20,847 nt of DNA, from IMG/VR virus record IMGVR_UViG_3300030098_003012, positions 1 through 20,847 of that record; one strand, given 5' to 3'. Below the pieces are notes generated by a model. The model made no database searches and was not told the origin of the DNA. It saw only the letters and a list, made by a program, of their open reading frames with translations. The stretch comes from a virus. This document shows, in pieces, positions 1 through 7,700 of the stretch (position 1 is its first letter; the number at the start of each line of letters is the position of its first letter). Position numbers and translations under genes: made by a program.

Positions 1-1350
1 TTTTAAAAAATTTTCAAAGTCTCGTAATCTAAAATACGTTAATTGATCATCTTCGCTCGTCCACGGACGGCGTAGTAGTATCTCTTCTTTGGCCTGAGCC
101 TGTTGTAAATGTCTACAGAACTCCTCAAGATAGTCATAGAACTGTCCTGATGTGCTGGCATCTTCAGCTACCTCTATGATAGCCGCTTCATTCTCTTTCA
201 TTTCATTTAACAAATGACTAATTCTAGCTTCCCAGATTGGTTTGCCTACTGTGCGAGGCATAAAGTTAAGCTGTTCCATACATGCCTTTTGAAACGTGGG
301 CTGTGATAGTAGAGCGTCTGTGTCTAGCTCCAAGGGCTCTGAGTTTACATCCATAAACCACACGGGTGGTGTAGAGTTGTATTTTCTAAGGTTTGCTATG
401 GTAGCACCTTGCACGGCTGAACCAACACCATGCTGTCTAGTTCTACATAAATCTTTGTTACAGTGTGCATTAATTGGTGCATCGCTACACTTGTAAGCAT
501 AATCTTTGCGTTTGGCCTGTGATGCTACAATGTTGACCTCAGATAAAGGCAAAGGTGGTTCAAAATACAACATATTATATGTTAGTATTTCTGTTTCCCA
601 GCTATCAGGATATGCTTTGCGTAAATATACTGCTATGTTAAACAGACCGTTATTGCGCCCACCCTCAGATATTTTACTTGCGCACAGGGTTTGCAGACAG
701 GGTGGACCATCTTTTATTGGTGTATCTTTTACATCTTCTATTTGTAGAGCTAATACTTGCTCCACAGTCTGCTTGTGAGCTTCGTACAGCTCTATAAACT
801 CTTCTAAGGTCGCAGAGGTGCCATCGTCCTTAATACCGTACCGTAGGCCGCCTTCAGCGTCATAATAAGGTAGGTTTAAAAAATTACCTACATCGCCACG
901 TTCTAGTTGTAATTTAATTTGTTTTGGAAATATTTCGCTTTGTCCGTATCCAAGGGCGGCAGAGATATGCTGCAAGGTTTGCTGCATATCTTTAGCTTCT
1001 ACCCAGTCAGTTGTGAATAGAAAGCAATGAGCTCCACCACTCTTGGACCGACAAACCACAAGGGGCAACTTCATGCGCCTAATCTTTTCTACCAAAGACT
1101 TGTGATCAAGCGGATATTGGTCAATGTCTATGCATCCCCATTTGCATTTATTATCTGCATTAATGGGTATGATACCTAGAGAATCACCTTTTCCGCTTAG
1201 ATGACCTAGCCAATGATCTTTTGTCCGTGGTTCGCGAACTAAGGCAGCCCTACCAGACATTTTACCATTGGCTTGTGTCTTGTCTATTCGATACGTTCCA
1301 AAGGCTTCTTCTAGGCCATCAAAGATAGCACTAAAAGATTGCCATGCCAT
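1..1350 (-). CDS. AEP-type DNA primase, 3' part cut by the window edge
   Basis: Reading leftward from ATG at 1350 there are 450 codons without a stop to the window edge, so the C-terminus is missing. The protein looks like an archaeo-eukaryotic primase (AEP superfamily), which makes primers at phage origins. Visible motifs are the metal-binding pair D75-x-D77 in CIDID, the SGGAH block (S104 to H108) that fits the family's s-x-H motif, and GYGQSEIFPKQ (134 to 144) with GNFLNLPYY (155 to 163). A GRNNGLFNIAVYLRK segment (231 to 245) resembles the PriCT-like linker of phage primases. A Cys/His cluster follows (C288, C297, C302, H307). The end (about 423 to 450) has the look of a small winged-helix tail. 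The start shares one base with the stop of the 272-aa gene (TAATG), which supports this ATG. No helicase domain is seen, and the helicase may be a separate gene. The class is sure from the motifs. The exact subfamily (TOTE-like or other) is not. Confidence 0.82.
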   Translation of the reverse strand, partial: MAWQSFSAIFDGLEEAFGTYRIDKTQANGKMSGRAALVREPRTKDHWLGHLSGKGDSLGIIPINADNKCKWGCIDIDQYPLDHKSLVEKIRRMKLPLVVCRSKSGGAHCFLFTTDWVEAKDMQQTLQHISAALGYGQSEIFPKQIKLQLERGDVGNFLNLPYYDAEGGLRYGIKDDGTSATLEEFIELYEAHKQTVEQVLALQIEDVKDTPIKDGPPCLQTLCASKISEGGRNNGLFNIAVYLRKAYPDSWETEILTYNMLYFEPPLPLSEVNIVASQAKRKDYAYKCSDAPINAHCNKDLCRTRQHGVGSAVQGATIANLRKYNSTPPVWFMDVNSEPLELDTDALLSQPTFQKACMEQLNFMPRTVGKPIWEARISHLLNEMKENEAAIIEVAEDASTSGQFYDYLEEFCRHLQQAQAKEEILLRRPWTSEDDQLTYFRLRDFENFLK

Positions 1351-2168
1351 TAAAACGGTATCTTATCGTCAGAAACATCATCGTCAACAGGATCAGACGA
1401 AGTCCCACCTTCCTGTTCATGTTTAACGTCAACATCGCCTCTTTCGACAGATAAGGCAAACATCTTGGCTTCATCGTAATAAGCCTTGTTGGTTACCTGA
1501 CCTTCTAACTTCATTTCCCAATTATACCAAGCATATTGCTCACCTTCTTCTAAGAAAGTCCAAAGGTGGTAGACATGAGAACATCTTGGTGGGTTGAAAG
1601 GTTGACCATCTTGGCCAATAAATTTTCTTCCCATTATAATTGAGTTCCACTTCTTACTCTTCTTTAAAGAAGTAGATTTCATTGCTATCATACCTAAATC
1701 AGTTGTTCCGTCTTTATTAATGACAAGAACATAATGCTGATGAGTGTCCTCAATATAATGACCAGAGCCATCAGTAAGGTAATCTTTTTGATCACCTTTC
1801 TTTTTGCTACGCTCAGTAGGTGGACAATCTTCTCTTCTAGAGTATATAGCAATTGGAGCAGGGTTATCATCTCCTGGAGGTGACCAATGAATAAAACGTC
1901 TTTGGTATGCGCAAGGTATAACCCTTATGCCCTCTTCGCCATTATAAATTTGGCTTGTTACCGTATTTATAATGTCACCCTCACTAGAGCCTTTAAATTG
2001 AGCTCTAACTGATTTACTCAAGTTAGTTTTTAAAAAAGGTATACTTAAACTTTCTTGATTAATTTCTTTATTACCCATGCCAGCGTCAGCTGCAAACATA
2101 GACATATCAACGACATTATCTTTTGCAACAACGTCTGATTGATTTTTTTGAACTGGTGTATTAGCCAT
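1350..2168 (-). CDS. probable single-stranded DNA-binding protein with SSB-like acidic tail
   Basis: A 272-aa soluble protein. The N-terminal 40 residues are polar. A mixed alpha/beta core (about 45 to 235) is rich in aromatic and basic residues, for example AYQRRFIHWSPP and YHLWTFLEEGEQYAWYNWEMK, which would suit binding of single-stranded DNA. The last 25 residues are acidic and end in DDDVSDDKIPF. This matches the tip of bacterial SSB proteins (D-D-x-I-P-F), which docks replication and repair enzymes. The core does not obviously look like a standard OB-fold SSB, so the function rests on the tail and on the position between a primase and another replication-module gene. AGGGG at 2176 to 2180 lies 7 bases before the ATG, inside the last codons of the upstream gene, and fixes the start. 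Its stop overlaps the primase start. Confidence 0.66.
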   Translation of the reverse strand: MANTPVQKNQSDVVAKDNVVDMSMFAADAGMGNKEINQESLSIPFLKTNLSKSVRAQFKGSSEGDIINTVTSQIYNGEEGIRVIPCAYQRRFIHWSPPGDDNPAPIAIYSRREDCPPTERSKKKGDQKDYLTDGSGHYIEDTHQHYVLVINKDGTTDLGMIAMKSTSLKKSKKWNSIIMGRKFIGQDGQPFNPPRCSHVYHLWTFLEEGEQYAWYNWEMKLEGQVTNKAYYDEAKMFALSVERGDVDVKHEQEGGTSSDPVDDDVSDDKIPF

Positions 2169-2169
2169 A

Positions 2170-2748
2170 TTATTTCCCCTTTACTATTTTAGCTCTTTTA
2201 CCGATAAATGCGCCAAACAAATCACTTGGAAACTCACTTCCGTTTTCTGTCATTTCTTTGACCCACGACTTTAATGTTGCTGGATGCACTGATTCTTTTT
2301 TATCTACGCTAAAACCTTTTTCTAATGCAGATTGATAAAAATCAGTTGCTAAATTATCCTCACCTTTGCCAAAGACAGCTGATATAGTATTCTTAACTAG
2401 ATCACCATATCCATTCTCTCTTAACCATGTGTGAGCTTGTGGCCTATCACTAATCTTAATTGTGCCACCGTATGTTGGTGTGATCTTTACTTCAGATCCG
2501 TCACTTAAAGTAAAACTTTCCATATTAATCTCTTCCATAGCTGCTGGAAGATCTTGATCAGTCAGTTCTAGAAGCTGCTTTTTAGTTTCTTTAAGCTCTT
2601 CTTCTAAGAATTTTACTTTATTTTCTGTTTGAATAATTTTACTTGCAAGCGCAGACACATCCGATAATCGTCCTGTATCTGTGCTTTCTACAGCAGATTG
2701 CCTATCCATAGCATCCTGTTGCATCTGTTGAAACAAATCGTTTTCCAT
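2170..2748 (-). CDS. coiled-coil protein of unknown function, first gene of the replication trio
   Basis: A 192-aa acidic protein. Residues 1 to 27 are Gln/Asp/Met-rich. Residues 28 to 65 form a heptad-like charged helix (KIIQTENKVKFLEEELKETK), a likely coiled coil. A short beta region follows (about 76 to 100, SFTLSDGSEVKITPTYGGTI), then a helical C-terminal part with HPATLKSWVKEM (155 to 166) and a basic end (GKRAKIVKGK). I have the impression of having seen this C-terminal pattern in other phage proteins, but I cannot name a family or function. AGGAG at 2753 to 2757 precedes the ATG by 4 bases. The gene is first in the leftward unit that continues into the SSB-like protein and the primase, with a single base between its stop codon and the next start. 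It may assist replication or recombination (inference from context). Confidence 0.7.
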   Translation of the reverse strand: MENDLFQQMQQDAMDRQSAVESTDTGRLSDVSALASKIIQTENKVKFLEEELKETKKQLLELTDQDLPAAMEEINMESFTLSDGSEVKITPTYGGTIKISDRPQAHTWLRENGYGDLVKNTISAVFGKGEDNLATDFYQSALEKGFSVDKKESVHPATLKSWVKEMTENGSEFPSDLFGAFIGKRAKIVKGK

Positions 2749-2774
2749 GTTTCTCCTTTTCTGTTTCGTGGTTA

Positions 2775-2793
2775 AAGACTTTTTTATAGTCTT
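2775..2793. repeat. short inverted repeat in the divergent region
   Basis: AAGACT (2775 to 2780) and AGTCTT (2788 to 2793) are inverted copies around a 7-base AT spacer. The repeat overlaps the TATAAA of the leftward strand and touches the -35-like hexamer of the rightward promoter. It could be an operator for a dimeric regulator that acts on both transcripts, or a small 5' leader hairpin. At six base pairs it may also be chance. Confidence 0.3.
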
Positions 2794-2820
2794 GCATTAA
2801 TATAATAAATCGCATACAAT
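2792..2820 (+). promoter_or_regulatory. candidate sigma70-type promoter for the SNF2 helicase gene
   Basis: TTGCAT (2792 to 2797) and TACAAT (2815 to 2820) are separated by 17 bases. The -10 matches the consensus in five of six positions and the -35 in three of six. Transcription would start near 2827, about 23 bases before the helicase ATG. A perfect TATAAT at 2801 to 2806 is an alternative -10, but no -35 stands in front of it. This is read from sequence only; AT-rich DNA gives such matches by chance. Confidence 0.38.
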
Positions 2821-2838
2821 TACATACATGTCAAGCAC

Positions 2839-2842
2839 GGAG
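2839..2842 (+). promoter_or_regulatory. ribosome-binding site of the helicase gene
   Basis: GGAG stands 7 bases before ATG at 2850, a standard Shine-Dalgarno spacing. It supports this start, which also places the SNF2 Q-motif-like FKHQEEVL at residues 9 to 16. Confidence 0.6.
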
Positions 2843-2849
2843 ATAATAA

Positions 2850-4295
2850 ATGTATATTTTTAAGACAAAACCTTTCAAACATCAGGAAGAGGTGTTGGAA
2901 AACAGCTGGAAAAGACCATACTATGGTTTGTTTATGGAAATGGGTTTAGGCAAATCAAAAGTAATAATAGATACCATAGGTAAATTAAAATTAGATGGTG
3001 AGATAGATGCTGTAATGATTGTGGCACCTAAAGGTGTGTATGATAACTGGGTTAAACAAGAGATACCGAATCACTTGCCAGATGAGTTTGATAGGTTCGT
3101 GGTCCGTTGGCAGCCCAGCAGTAGCAAAGCTTTTCAGGAAGATATGCAAAGACTTGTGTTTGAAACGATGACTGGCATAAAGTTCTTTGTTATTAATGTT
3201 GAGGCATTTAGCACAGACAGGGGCAAGAAGGCCGCATATTATTTTTTGAAAAAAAATCCTGATAACATGATGGTTATAGATGAAAGCACTACAATTAAAA
3301 ACCGTAAGGCTTCTAGGACCAAGAACCTTTTGCAGCTATCTAAGCACGCTAAGTATAAAAGAATATTGACAGGATCACCTGTAACAAAAAGTCCTATGGA
3401 TCTGTATTCTCAATGTACCTTCTTGCATTGTGCATCGTTAGACCAGCCGAGTTATTTTACATTTCAAAATAGATATGCCGTGGTGCAGAAGAGATACATG
3501 GGATCGCGCAGTTTTAACGAGATCACTGGTTATAGGAGATTGGACGAGTTGAATGAAAAATTAAATAAATTTAGTATTAGGGTATTAAAAGAAGATTGTC
3601 TGGATTTACCTGAGAAAATATACATAAAGAGAAACGTACCACTAACAACTGAACAAGCTAAACTATATGCACAAATGAAAAAGTACGCCTTAGCACAGCT
3701 AGATCAGGGTCAGCTGGCTACAACCTCTAGTGTGCTTACACAGATTATGAGACTGCAACAGATATGCTGTGGATATCTTATGAGCGATGAGGGCCAAATG
3801 AAAGTGCTAGACAATAACAGACTGAATGAGCTGCTGGCCGCGATTGAAGAATGTTCAGGCAAAATCATAATATGGTGTAACTATACACATGATATAAAAG
3901 AGATAGAAAAAGCTCTGTCTTCTAAGTACGGTCGCGATTCGGTGGCAACATACTATGGTGAAACTAAACAGGAAGATCGTCAGGCAACTGTGGATAAGTT
4001 CCAAGATATCCACAGCCCTCTTCGATTTTTTGTAGGGCAACCTAAGACAGGAGGTTATGGCATAACACTGACAGCCGCTAACACGATGATATATTACAGT
4101 AACAGTTATGACCTTGAAATTAGATTACAGTCTGAAGATCGTGCGCATAGAATAGGACAGAAGAAAGCTGTAACATACATAGATCTAATTGTAGAGGATA
4201 CTATAGATGAAAAGATTGTTAAATCTTTGCGTGAGAAGATAAATCTAGCTGGGCAAGTCTTGGGCGAAGAACAGAAAAGGTGGTTACTTGATTAA
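2850..4295 (+). CDS. SNF2-family DNA helicase/translocase
   Basis: A 481-aa superfamily 2 ATPase of SNF2 type, complete and close to the minimal two-RecA-domain length. Motifs in order: Q-like FKHQEEVL (9 to 16), motif I MEMGLGKS (29 to 36) for nucleotide binding, motif Ia MIVAPKGVYDNW (56 to 67), motif II DEST (144 to 147, a DExx box), motif III LTGSP (173 to 177), motif IV IIIWCNY (339 to 345), motif V from GQPKTGGYGITLT (396 to 408), and motif VI QSEDRAHRIGQ (427 to 437) with the arginine finger. Nothing is fused at either end. Such phage proteins translocate on double-stranded DNA and are thought to help replication, recombination or removal of bound proteins; the exact role here is unknown. 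It is the only rightward gene, has its own promoter region, and its last 12 bases overlap the end of the leftward M15 peptidase gene. Confidence 0.95.
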   Translation: MYIFKTKPFKHQEEVLENSWKRPYYGLFMEMGLGKSKVIIDTIGKLKLDGEIDAVMIVAPKGVYDNWVKQEIPNHLPDEFDRFVVRWQPSSSKAFQEDMQRLVFETMTGIKFFVINVEAFSTDRGKKAAYYFLKKNPDNMMVIDESTTIKNRKASRTKNLLQLSKHAKYKRILTGSPVTKSPMDLYSQCTFLHCASLDQPSYFTFQNRYAVVQKRYMGSRSFNEITGYRRLDELNEKLNKFSIRVLKEDCLDLPEKIYIKRNVPLTTEQAKLYAQMKKYALAQLDQGQLATTSSVLTQIMRLQQICCGYLMSDEGQMKVLDNNRLNELLAAIEECSGKIIIWCNYTHDIKEIEKALSSKYGRDSVATYYGETKQEDRQATVDKFQDIHSPLRFFVGQPKTGGYGITLTAANTMIYYSNSYDLEIRLQSEDRAHRIGQKKAVTYIDLIVEDTIDEKIVKSLREKINLAGQVLGEEQKRWLLD

Positions 4296-4727
4296 GCCTT
4301 GTCTGTATTTGTTTACTCTATCATATGTAAGCAGCTCCTTACGAGCACGCTGTGCATATGAACAATGTATCCAGCCTGTGTTGCCGCCTGTGTAGCACTC
4401 CAAGATGAGTTGATCAAAGACTAGGTTGTCTCTAATCCATTGTGCCAACAGATAGTTATCTACGTTAGCCACTTCAAAATCTGCCGCCTGACCCTTGCAA
4501 TGTTGTGAGTTCTTAGAGCTGCCGATGGCTATTGAAAGCTCTGGACAGCGGTACCCACTTGATACAATAAAGCTACCAAACTCATCACGAACTGGTTGCA
4601 ATATATTGTCTGCAAGCATTTTTAAATTTTCTATAGCTTCAGAGTTTGGTGTATTGTTAATACCTTTGCGCTCTGCTGTCTGGCTTTTTGTTAACTCTGC
4701 CAGAGTAAAGTTTTTACTTAACTGCAT
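4284..4727 (-). CDS. M15-type peptidoglycan peptidase (endolysin or virion-associated hydrolase)
   Basis: A 147-aa single-domain enzyme of the zinc peptidase M15 fold (D-Ala-D-Ala carboxypeptidase/L-Ala-D-Glu endopeptidase-like), expected to cut peptide bonds in cell-wall peptidoglycan. The signature S-x-H-x-x-G-x-A-x-D is seen as SQHCKGQAAD (74 to 83), giving zinc ligands H76 and D83. The third ligand is H121 in WIH (119 to 121). E110 in the LILECY stretch is a plausible catalytic acid. The N-terminal FTLAELTKSQTA (7 to 18) and VSSGYRCPELS (55 to 65) are typical of this family. There is no signal peptide or binding domain. The gene starts 4 bases after the stop of the 1517-aa protein, so it is probably translated with the internal virion genes. 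No holin is next to it. Its end overlaps the convergent helicase gene. Confidence 0.9.
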   Translation of the reverse strand: MQLSKNFTLAELTKSQTAERKGINNTPNSEAIENLKMLADNILQPVRDEFGSFIVSSGYRCPELSIAIGSSKNSQHCKGQAADFEVANVDNYLLAQWIRDNLVFDQLILECYTGGNTGWIHCSYAQRARKELLTYDRVNKYRQGLIK

Positions 4728-4730
4728 GTT

Positions 4731-4743
4731 ATTATCCGAATAA
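4731..4743 (-). repeat. 13-base repeat, copy 1 (LFG-stop with the next start close behind)
   Basis: ATTATCCGAATAA on the plus strand is identical to 12710 to 12722. On the coding strand it encodes the C-terminal Leu-Phe-Gly and the stop codon. The GGAT inside it lies just before the start of the next gene, the M15 peptidase. Confidence 0.5.
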
Positions 4744-7700
4744 TTTATATCTGTTAGGGTTCATATTATACAGATCTATGGCTCGTTTGTATTGAGCGCT
4801 TGGACTATTGCTTAAAGTAGCTATACCAGTTTGAGGTATGCCTTCTGAACCACCGTTTAAATTTAAGTTCATATTATATCCTGTAGTTGTTGTGCCACCT
4901 AAAGCCCTTGTAAGTGCGCTTGTCATCATAGAAGCTGGAGTGGGAAGTCCTCCCTGTGCTCCAGGACTGGTGACAGAGGTGATATTACCTTTTGAGTCAT
5001 AAGTGTAAGAGGGTTGAACACCTTGTTTTAAAGACTCAAGGGCTTGTTTGTTCATTTTATCCCTTAAATTAAAAACATCAAAAGGAATTTCACCTACTAA
5101 ATTACCGCCAGTGGCTTTTCCAATTTGTGTTGCTACAGTCATATCATCTTGATTGTTACCAGAATCTTCATAATTAGTATATCCGTAGTCAACATCGGTA
5201 TAATCTAAATCATCATCTTGACCATATTCATCAACAGCTCCACCTTCTCTCATAGGCTTAATCATTCCTGAAATAATATCATTAGGAAACAAAGATGCAT
5301 ATTGAGCTCTATTTATATTCGCGGGGGCGGCGGAGGAGATGCCACCACCCGCGGGAGCGGTGTTCAATCCGCTCAAAAATGGTTGACTTGAGGCTACTTG
5401 GGTGGTGGGAATACCCTCTTGTATACTCGGCTCAACCGAACTCATATCTCGTCTTTCTAAAAATTCAATTGTTTCATCTGTAGGTATACTATCTTCTTCA
5501 CCAGCTTCTCTTATAACACTAGGTGCGATCTTTACAGACTTATCAATGCCTAAGGTATTAGCGCCTTTAATTAATATGTTTGCAATATTATTTTGAATTT
5601 GAATTTTTTCTTTTTCACTTTTTGGCTTCTTAATAAAGTTTAAAAACAATTGCTTGTTAGTAAATAACTCTGTAACCAAGTTTAATTTTTCACTGGCAGG
5701 CATGTTAATTAAAAGGCTTCGTAAAAAGTTTGCACCTTTACTAGCCATCATAATAGATCCAGGGCCAGGCTGTCCGCCAGTCAAAGCTGAACCAGCTCTT
5801 GTACCGATTGCAGAACCACTTATGGCTACAAAGAAATCAAACAAAGGACCGACTTCTTCTAACAGCTGCTCATTTATCACACCGTTCTTCATTAAGTTAC
5901 CAGCGTTTTCTGCAATCTCTAATTTAATTAATTGTTTTGTAATGTAATCAATTTGTCTTACCTGATCAGGTTTAAATATTCCTTGTGATCTTAACAAGCT
6001 CATCATAGTTACAGACGGATTGTCAGACATAGGCTCATAAAAAGATCTATACAAAGCTTTGGCGTTGATGATACCACCTGTTCCACCAGCATTTATAAAA
6101 GCTCTATTAATTATAGCCTCACCCATAGCTTGTTTTGCTTGATCTTCAAAGGTGCTTCCTTTTAAAGATCTAAAAAGTTTCAACATACCTCTGGTTGGTT
6201 GATCACCTTTAAGAGCTGCTTCAATAGCTGTAATAGGATGCTGACCATTTATCATCTTAGATAAATATTCTGTATTCTTTATACTTTTCTTAACAGCGGC
6301 ATTTCTAACATCCCACATGGAGAACAGTCTTTGTGCATTAGAAACTGTTGATAGATCTTTATCTAAATTAGGAAATAAACGTAAGAGCTCTTTGTTTTTT
6401 TCTCTCCAAGAATCTAATTTTTTTTGATCTATTTGTGGTACAGTTGTATCTTTAAACTCGCCTATGACAGGTACTTTGGTATCAGATATAAGTTCTTTGC
6501 GGACAGTTCTTAGGTAAGCATCCATGTTTTGACGAATAGACAGGCCATTCTTTTCAGCTCCTTTGAAGCCCTTATCCACAGCAAAGTCTGACAAGTTTAA
6601 TATTTGTGTTGCTCTCTGCTCTATAACAGAAGGCTTACCTGTCATTACTTCACCTAAAAGATATTCAGGATTTATGTATTTTTGTCCAGTTGGTTTTTTT
6701 AATTTAGTTTTACCAACAATAGTTCTTGTTATGGCATTGTTAGAAGCTACAGAAAAATCTAAGGCCGCCCTGTATTTTGCGCCAGAGTTTGGTGCAAAGT
6801 CTTCTAATTCTTGTAGAATGGCTTCAGAAAACTCTCCTGCAATCCTAGCATAATCTTTATTTGGGTTTGGCCCTGAGCTATATTCTCTAGCTAATTGATT
6901 AGCTGCTCGTCTTATATCAACAAGCTGTGCAACAGTTATAGGCTTAAACGGATCTGGTTCTTTGCCTGTAACACCTCTATCTCTTAAAAATTTTATACTA
7001 GTAGGAGCAAACCTTAATTCAGGATCATCGTTAAAAAAACCAGCTCCACCCGCTTCTTCTCTTTTAAGATTTCTTAAAATTTGAGAGTCAGTGTACAACA
7101 TATAATCATTTATTTGAGTTCTTTGTTTTTGAGTTAATTTAACCCTTGGATCATCTAGAGCTGCTTGTAAAATTCTATTTTGTGTAATCAAAGTAAGGCT
7201 GTCTGTAGGTATTCTTTGTGTCTGATTATCAGGCATCAAGGTTCCATTAAACATTTGATAATAGTCCACTTGACCAGCTTCCATTTTTCCATCCATAAGC
7301 GTACCTGTTGCTTTAGAACGAGCATTATCATAGAGAGGATTTCCAGGATTAAAATCACTATTAGGCATTGCATCAATACGGCTATTAGCATAACCATCTG
7401 CACTTAGTATTTTTTCTATATCTCTAGTAAAAGGAACATTCTTGCCTTTTAATTCTTTTTCTGTTTTCTCTATTAAACTATCTACGGTAGGATCAGCTTC
7501 TTTTGATTTATATAAATTAAAAAATCTAGACAAAGGACGTAATGCAATGTCTTTTTCAATATCTGTAGAAGGATTAGGTTTTTTATTAGACATCCAACTT
7601 TGCATAAAATAAGGGGGATCTTCTGGATCTATTTCAGTAATCACCTCTTTATTATCAATTTTAGACCAAAGTTTTCTTTCTTCATTTCTAATTTTATTTA

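Larger units (their letters stand above)
2749..2849. promoter_or_regulatory. divergent intergenic control region
   Basis: This 101-base AT-rich stretch is the only sizeable non-coding region of the window. It lies between the start of the leftward replication trio and the start of the rightward helicase gene. It holds promoter-like hexamers for both directions and a short inverted repeat, listed separately. On the minus strand a perfect TTGACA (2834 to 2829) has no good -10 at 16 to 18 bases. A TATAAA (2788 to 2783) about 35 bases before the leftward ATG has no clear -35. The leftward promoter is therefore uncertain, and a phage-specific polymerase or activator could be involved. Both genes have ribosome-binding sites at the edges of the region. 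Confidence 0.6.

Noticed and set aside
296-778. Two rightward open frames opposite the primase
   Set aside because: The leftward frame is open for 450 codons and contains the primase motifs; the opposing frames are low-quality shadows.
2829-2834. Perfect TTGACA on the leftward strand as a promoter for the replication trio
   Set aside because: At 16 to 18 bases downstream the sequence is CGATTT/GATTTA/ATTTAT, a poor -10. Left as an unproven element in the control region.
3855-4040. Small hydrophobic open frame antisense to the helicase (61 codons)
   Set aside because: Lies wholly opposite a well-supported SNF2 gene across conserved motifs, with no separate evidence for expression. Considered a shadow frame.
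4284-4320. Terminator between the convergent helicase and peptidase genes
   Set aside because: The genes overlap and no stem with a U-run is visible on either strand in or just after the overlap.
4495-4743. 82-codon rightward frame opposite the M15 peptidase, considered as a missing holin
   Set aside because: It is the antisense of a strongly conserved enzyme, has no clear transmembrane helix pair and no good ribosome-binding site.
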